Origin: Crocinitomix sp044361315
GTDB lineage: Bacteria > Bacteroidota > Bacteroidia > Flavobacteriales_D > Crocinitomicaceae
DNA length: 64,000 nt
Direction of reading: 5' to 3'
Assembly (NCBI GenBank): GCA_044361315.1
Contig: JBIKJA010000001.1
Location: forward strand, 248,001-312,000
The notes under the pieces were generated by a model. It searched no databases and was not told the origin of the DNA. It saw only the letters and a list, made by a program, of their open reading frames with translations. Of the stretch, positions 62,865 to 64,000 are shown piece by piece. Both the position numbers and the translations under genes were made by a program. Numbering within the stretch: the stretch's first letter is position 1; every line of letters starts with the position of its first letter.

Positions 62865-64000
62865 CTATTCAAAAACGACCTCTTCTTTGTCATTTTTCGC
62901 ATCTTCTTTCAGTTTGTTAAAAAAACTGTCAGACCGTGTCTTGTTTTTAGGTTTCCGCCCAACCGAGTCAGGTTGATCCAGTTCCAAATCGGTATCATAA
63001 TAAATAAATTCAACCTCTTTTTTATTGTCCACTTGCATGGTTTTGACCGTTGTGTCTTTTTGGAAAAATCCAAATTCTGTTTTTAATATCGATTTTATGT
63101 CGGCTTTTTCACTCGCCACCATTTCTTTAATATCATTTTTGCGTTCTTCCTTATCCAGACTAAAAACAGGCTCATCAATATTTCCAGACATGGTTAAATA
63201 AATTACAATTCCTAAACCATCATCAGCAATTTTGCCAAATTCGGTGTATTCAGGAACGGATTTTAATTGTTTAAACCTAAAACTAAAATGATATTCAATA
63301 TTGTTATCAAAATCATGCCATCCAAACAATTCGACATCCATGGCATTGCTCTTTATCAACATTTTAGGAATAATGATCTTACTGTCTCGAATTTCAATTT
63401 TATTGCTAAGTTCGGCAAACTTGAGGTGCATTAATTTATCTTCAAATTTATCAATGTGTTTGTTAAGCATTAATTTTAACGCTGCGTTGGATCTTAAATA
63501 ATCCGTAATGGCTTTCATTGTTTCCAATTCATTTAATTCACCATTGGTGATTTTTATATCAGAGACTGCAAAAATCCGTTCTTCGGAGAGAGAAAAATAA
63601 GGGTTAAATAACAATAAGAAATTAACCGTGCCATCAACCTTTCCAGCCAAATGTTTGTCTTGAATAGTTTCCTGCTGAAAATTATCCCATTCTGAAAACA
63701 ACTTTTTAATGTCAATCGCTGAAAAGAACATTGTCCCTTCAATACTATTTCCATTTTCCAATAAATTTGTCAATACCAGTCGGCCCTTTACCAAACCTCC
63801 AAGCGTATTCATTTGAATTTGATTCACCGTTGCCACCCGATTTGCCAACAAAAATTGACCAGTAATATTGGTAAATTGATGTTTATCCCATTTAAAGTTT
63901 TTCACATGCATTTCTAGGTTCAAATTCAAATTTCCCGGTAATTCAAACATGGTAGGTGGACCTTGAGTTTGTTGGTTACTTGGCCCTAAAAATTCGTTTA
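62865..64000 (-). CDS. AsmA-like C-terminal region protein (partial, 5' end outside window)
   Basis: This reading frame is open to the right window edge, so only the last 378 codons are present. The internal ATG at 63950 is not the start. Preceding residues (PSNQQTQGPPT) form a disordered linker. The visible part resembles AsmA-type proteins: FFSAIDIKKLFSEWDNFQQE, KVDGTVNFLLLF, LRSNAALKLMLNKHIDKF and ISDSKIIIPKMLIKS-like strands (here RDSKIIIPKMLIKS), ending in a charged tail (KNKTRSDSFFNKL). AsmA-like proteins span the periplasm and may move lipids to the outer membrane. It lies 49 bases upstream of the histidine kinase gene, on the same strand. Confidence 0.8.
   Translation of the reverse strand, partial: NEFLGPSNQQTQGPPTMFELPGNLNLNLEMHVKNFKWDKHQFTNITGQFLLANRVATVNQIQMNTLGGLVKGRLVLTNLLENGNSIEGTMFFSAIDIKKLFSEWDNFQQETIQDKHLAGKVDGTVNFLLLFNPYFSLSEERIFAVSDIKITNGELNELETMKAITDYLRSNAALKLMLNKHIDKFEDKLMHLKFAELSNKIEIRDSKIIIPKMLIKSNAMDVELFGWHDFDNNIEYHFSFRFKQLKSVPEYTEFGKIADDGLGIVIYLTMSGNIDEPVFSLDKEERKNDIKEMVASEKADIKSILKTEFGFFQKDTTVKTMQVDNKKEVEFIYYDTDLELDQPDSVGRKPKNKTRSDSFFNKLKEDAKNDKEEVVFE

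Noticed and set aside
1..64000. CRISPR array, tRNA, rRNA or transposase
   Set aside because: I found no regularly spaced repeats, no cloverleaf or rRNA-like segment in the gaps, and no transposase or integrase motifs in any frame.

Overview
The window reads as ordinary chromosome of an AT-rich Bacteroidota species, most likely order Flavobacteriales (a Crocinitomicaceae/Fluviicola-like relative is my best guess). The evidence is an alternative complex III operon, a PorP/SprF protein, type IX secretion C-terminal domains, the short families IPExxxVDY, DUF6029 and DUF6168-like, an ATP synthase cluster without beta and epsilon, and many Bacteroidota-type promoters (TAnnTTTG, sometimes with TTTG about 20 bp upstream). 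Most genes lie in long minus-strand operons. I see no tRNA, rRNA, CRISPR array, transposase or prophage.

Layout. 1-3.9 kb: a TlpA-like thioredoxin, a DUF6029 barrel protein, an Omp28-related lipoprotein and a 60-residue conserved-looking small gene with its own terminator (plus strand). 3.9-5.9 kb: queG and ruvB. 6-18.2 kb: one respiratory operon, actABCDEF then ctaC-ctaD (alternative complex III plus cytochrome c oxidase II and I), with a promoter at one end and a strong terminator at the other. 18.4-23.9 kb: a SPOR-domain protein, extragenic repeats, then rimP-nusA-infB behind a promoter and a terminator-like leader hairpin. 23.9-31.2 kb: a cyclase, IPExxxVDY-pyk, an inverted-repeat element, a DinB-like protein, a lamin-tail surface protein and asd. 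31.2-34.1 kb: an orphan peptide-binding lipoprotein and porP. 34.2-40.7 kb: pepA-pdxA, DUF177-rpmF and fabH-accB-accC, each with its own signals. 40.9-44.2 kb: a gliding/T9SS cargo protein and ribE. 44.2-44.8 kb: a gap with a repeat-like element and a broken XRE regulator. 44.8-51.1 kb: bactofilin-atpZ-DUF6168-like-atpBEFHAG. 51.2-64 kb: a CNNM-type transporter, purD, an operon fRMsr / Ig-like lipoprotein / FkbM-like methyltransferase, hemW, a second orphan peptide-binding lipoprotein, a secreted protein, methylmalonyl-CoA epimerase, a histidine kinase and a 5'-truncated AsmA-like gene.

How it works together. Quinol is oxidised by the Act complex, electrons pass over the heme subunits to the CtaC/CtaD oxidase, and the resulting proton gradient drives the AtpBEFHAG motor. 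Fatty-acid initiation (accBC, fabH) sits with ribosomal protein L32 and DUF177. PorP and the two C-terminal-domain proteins belong to the type IX secretion/gliding world. I did not find a clearly new multi-gene system. The most interesting signals are non-coding or degraded: the rimP-nusA-infB leader hairpin, the inverted-repeat element at 26743-27005 that appears to have rewritten the end of a gene, the pseudogenised regulator at 44346-44662, and a possible structured RNA at 3542-3632.
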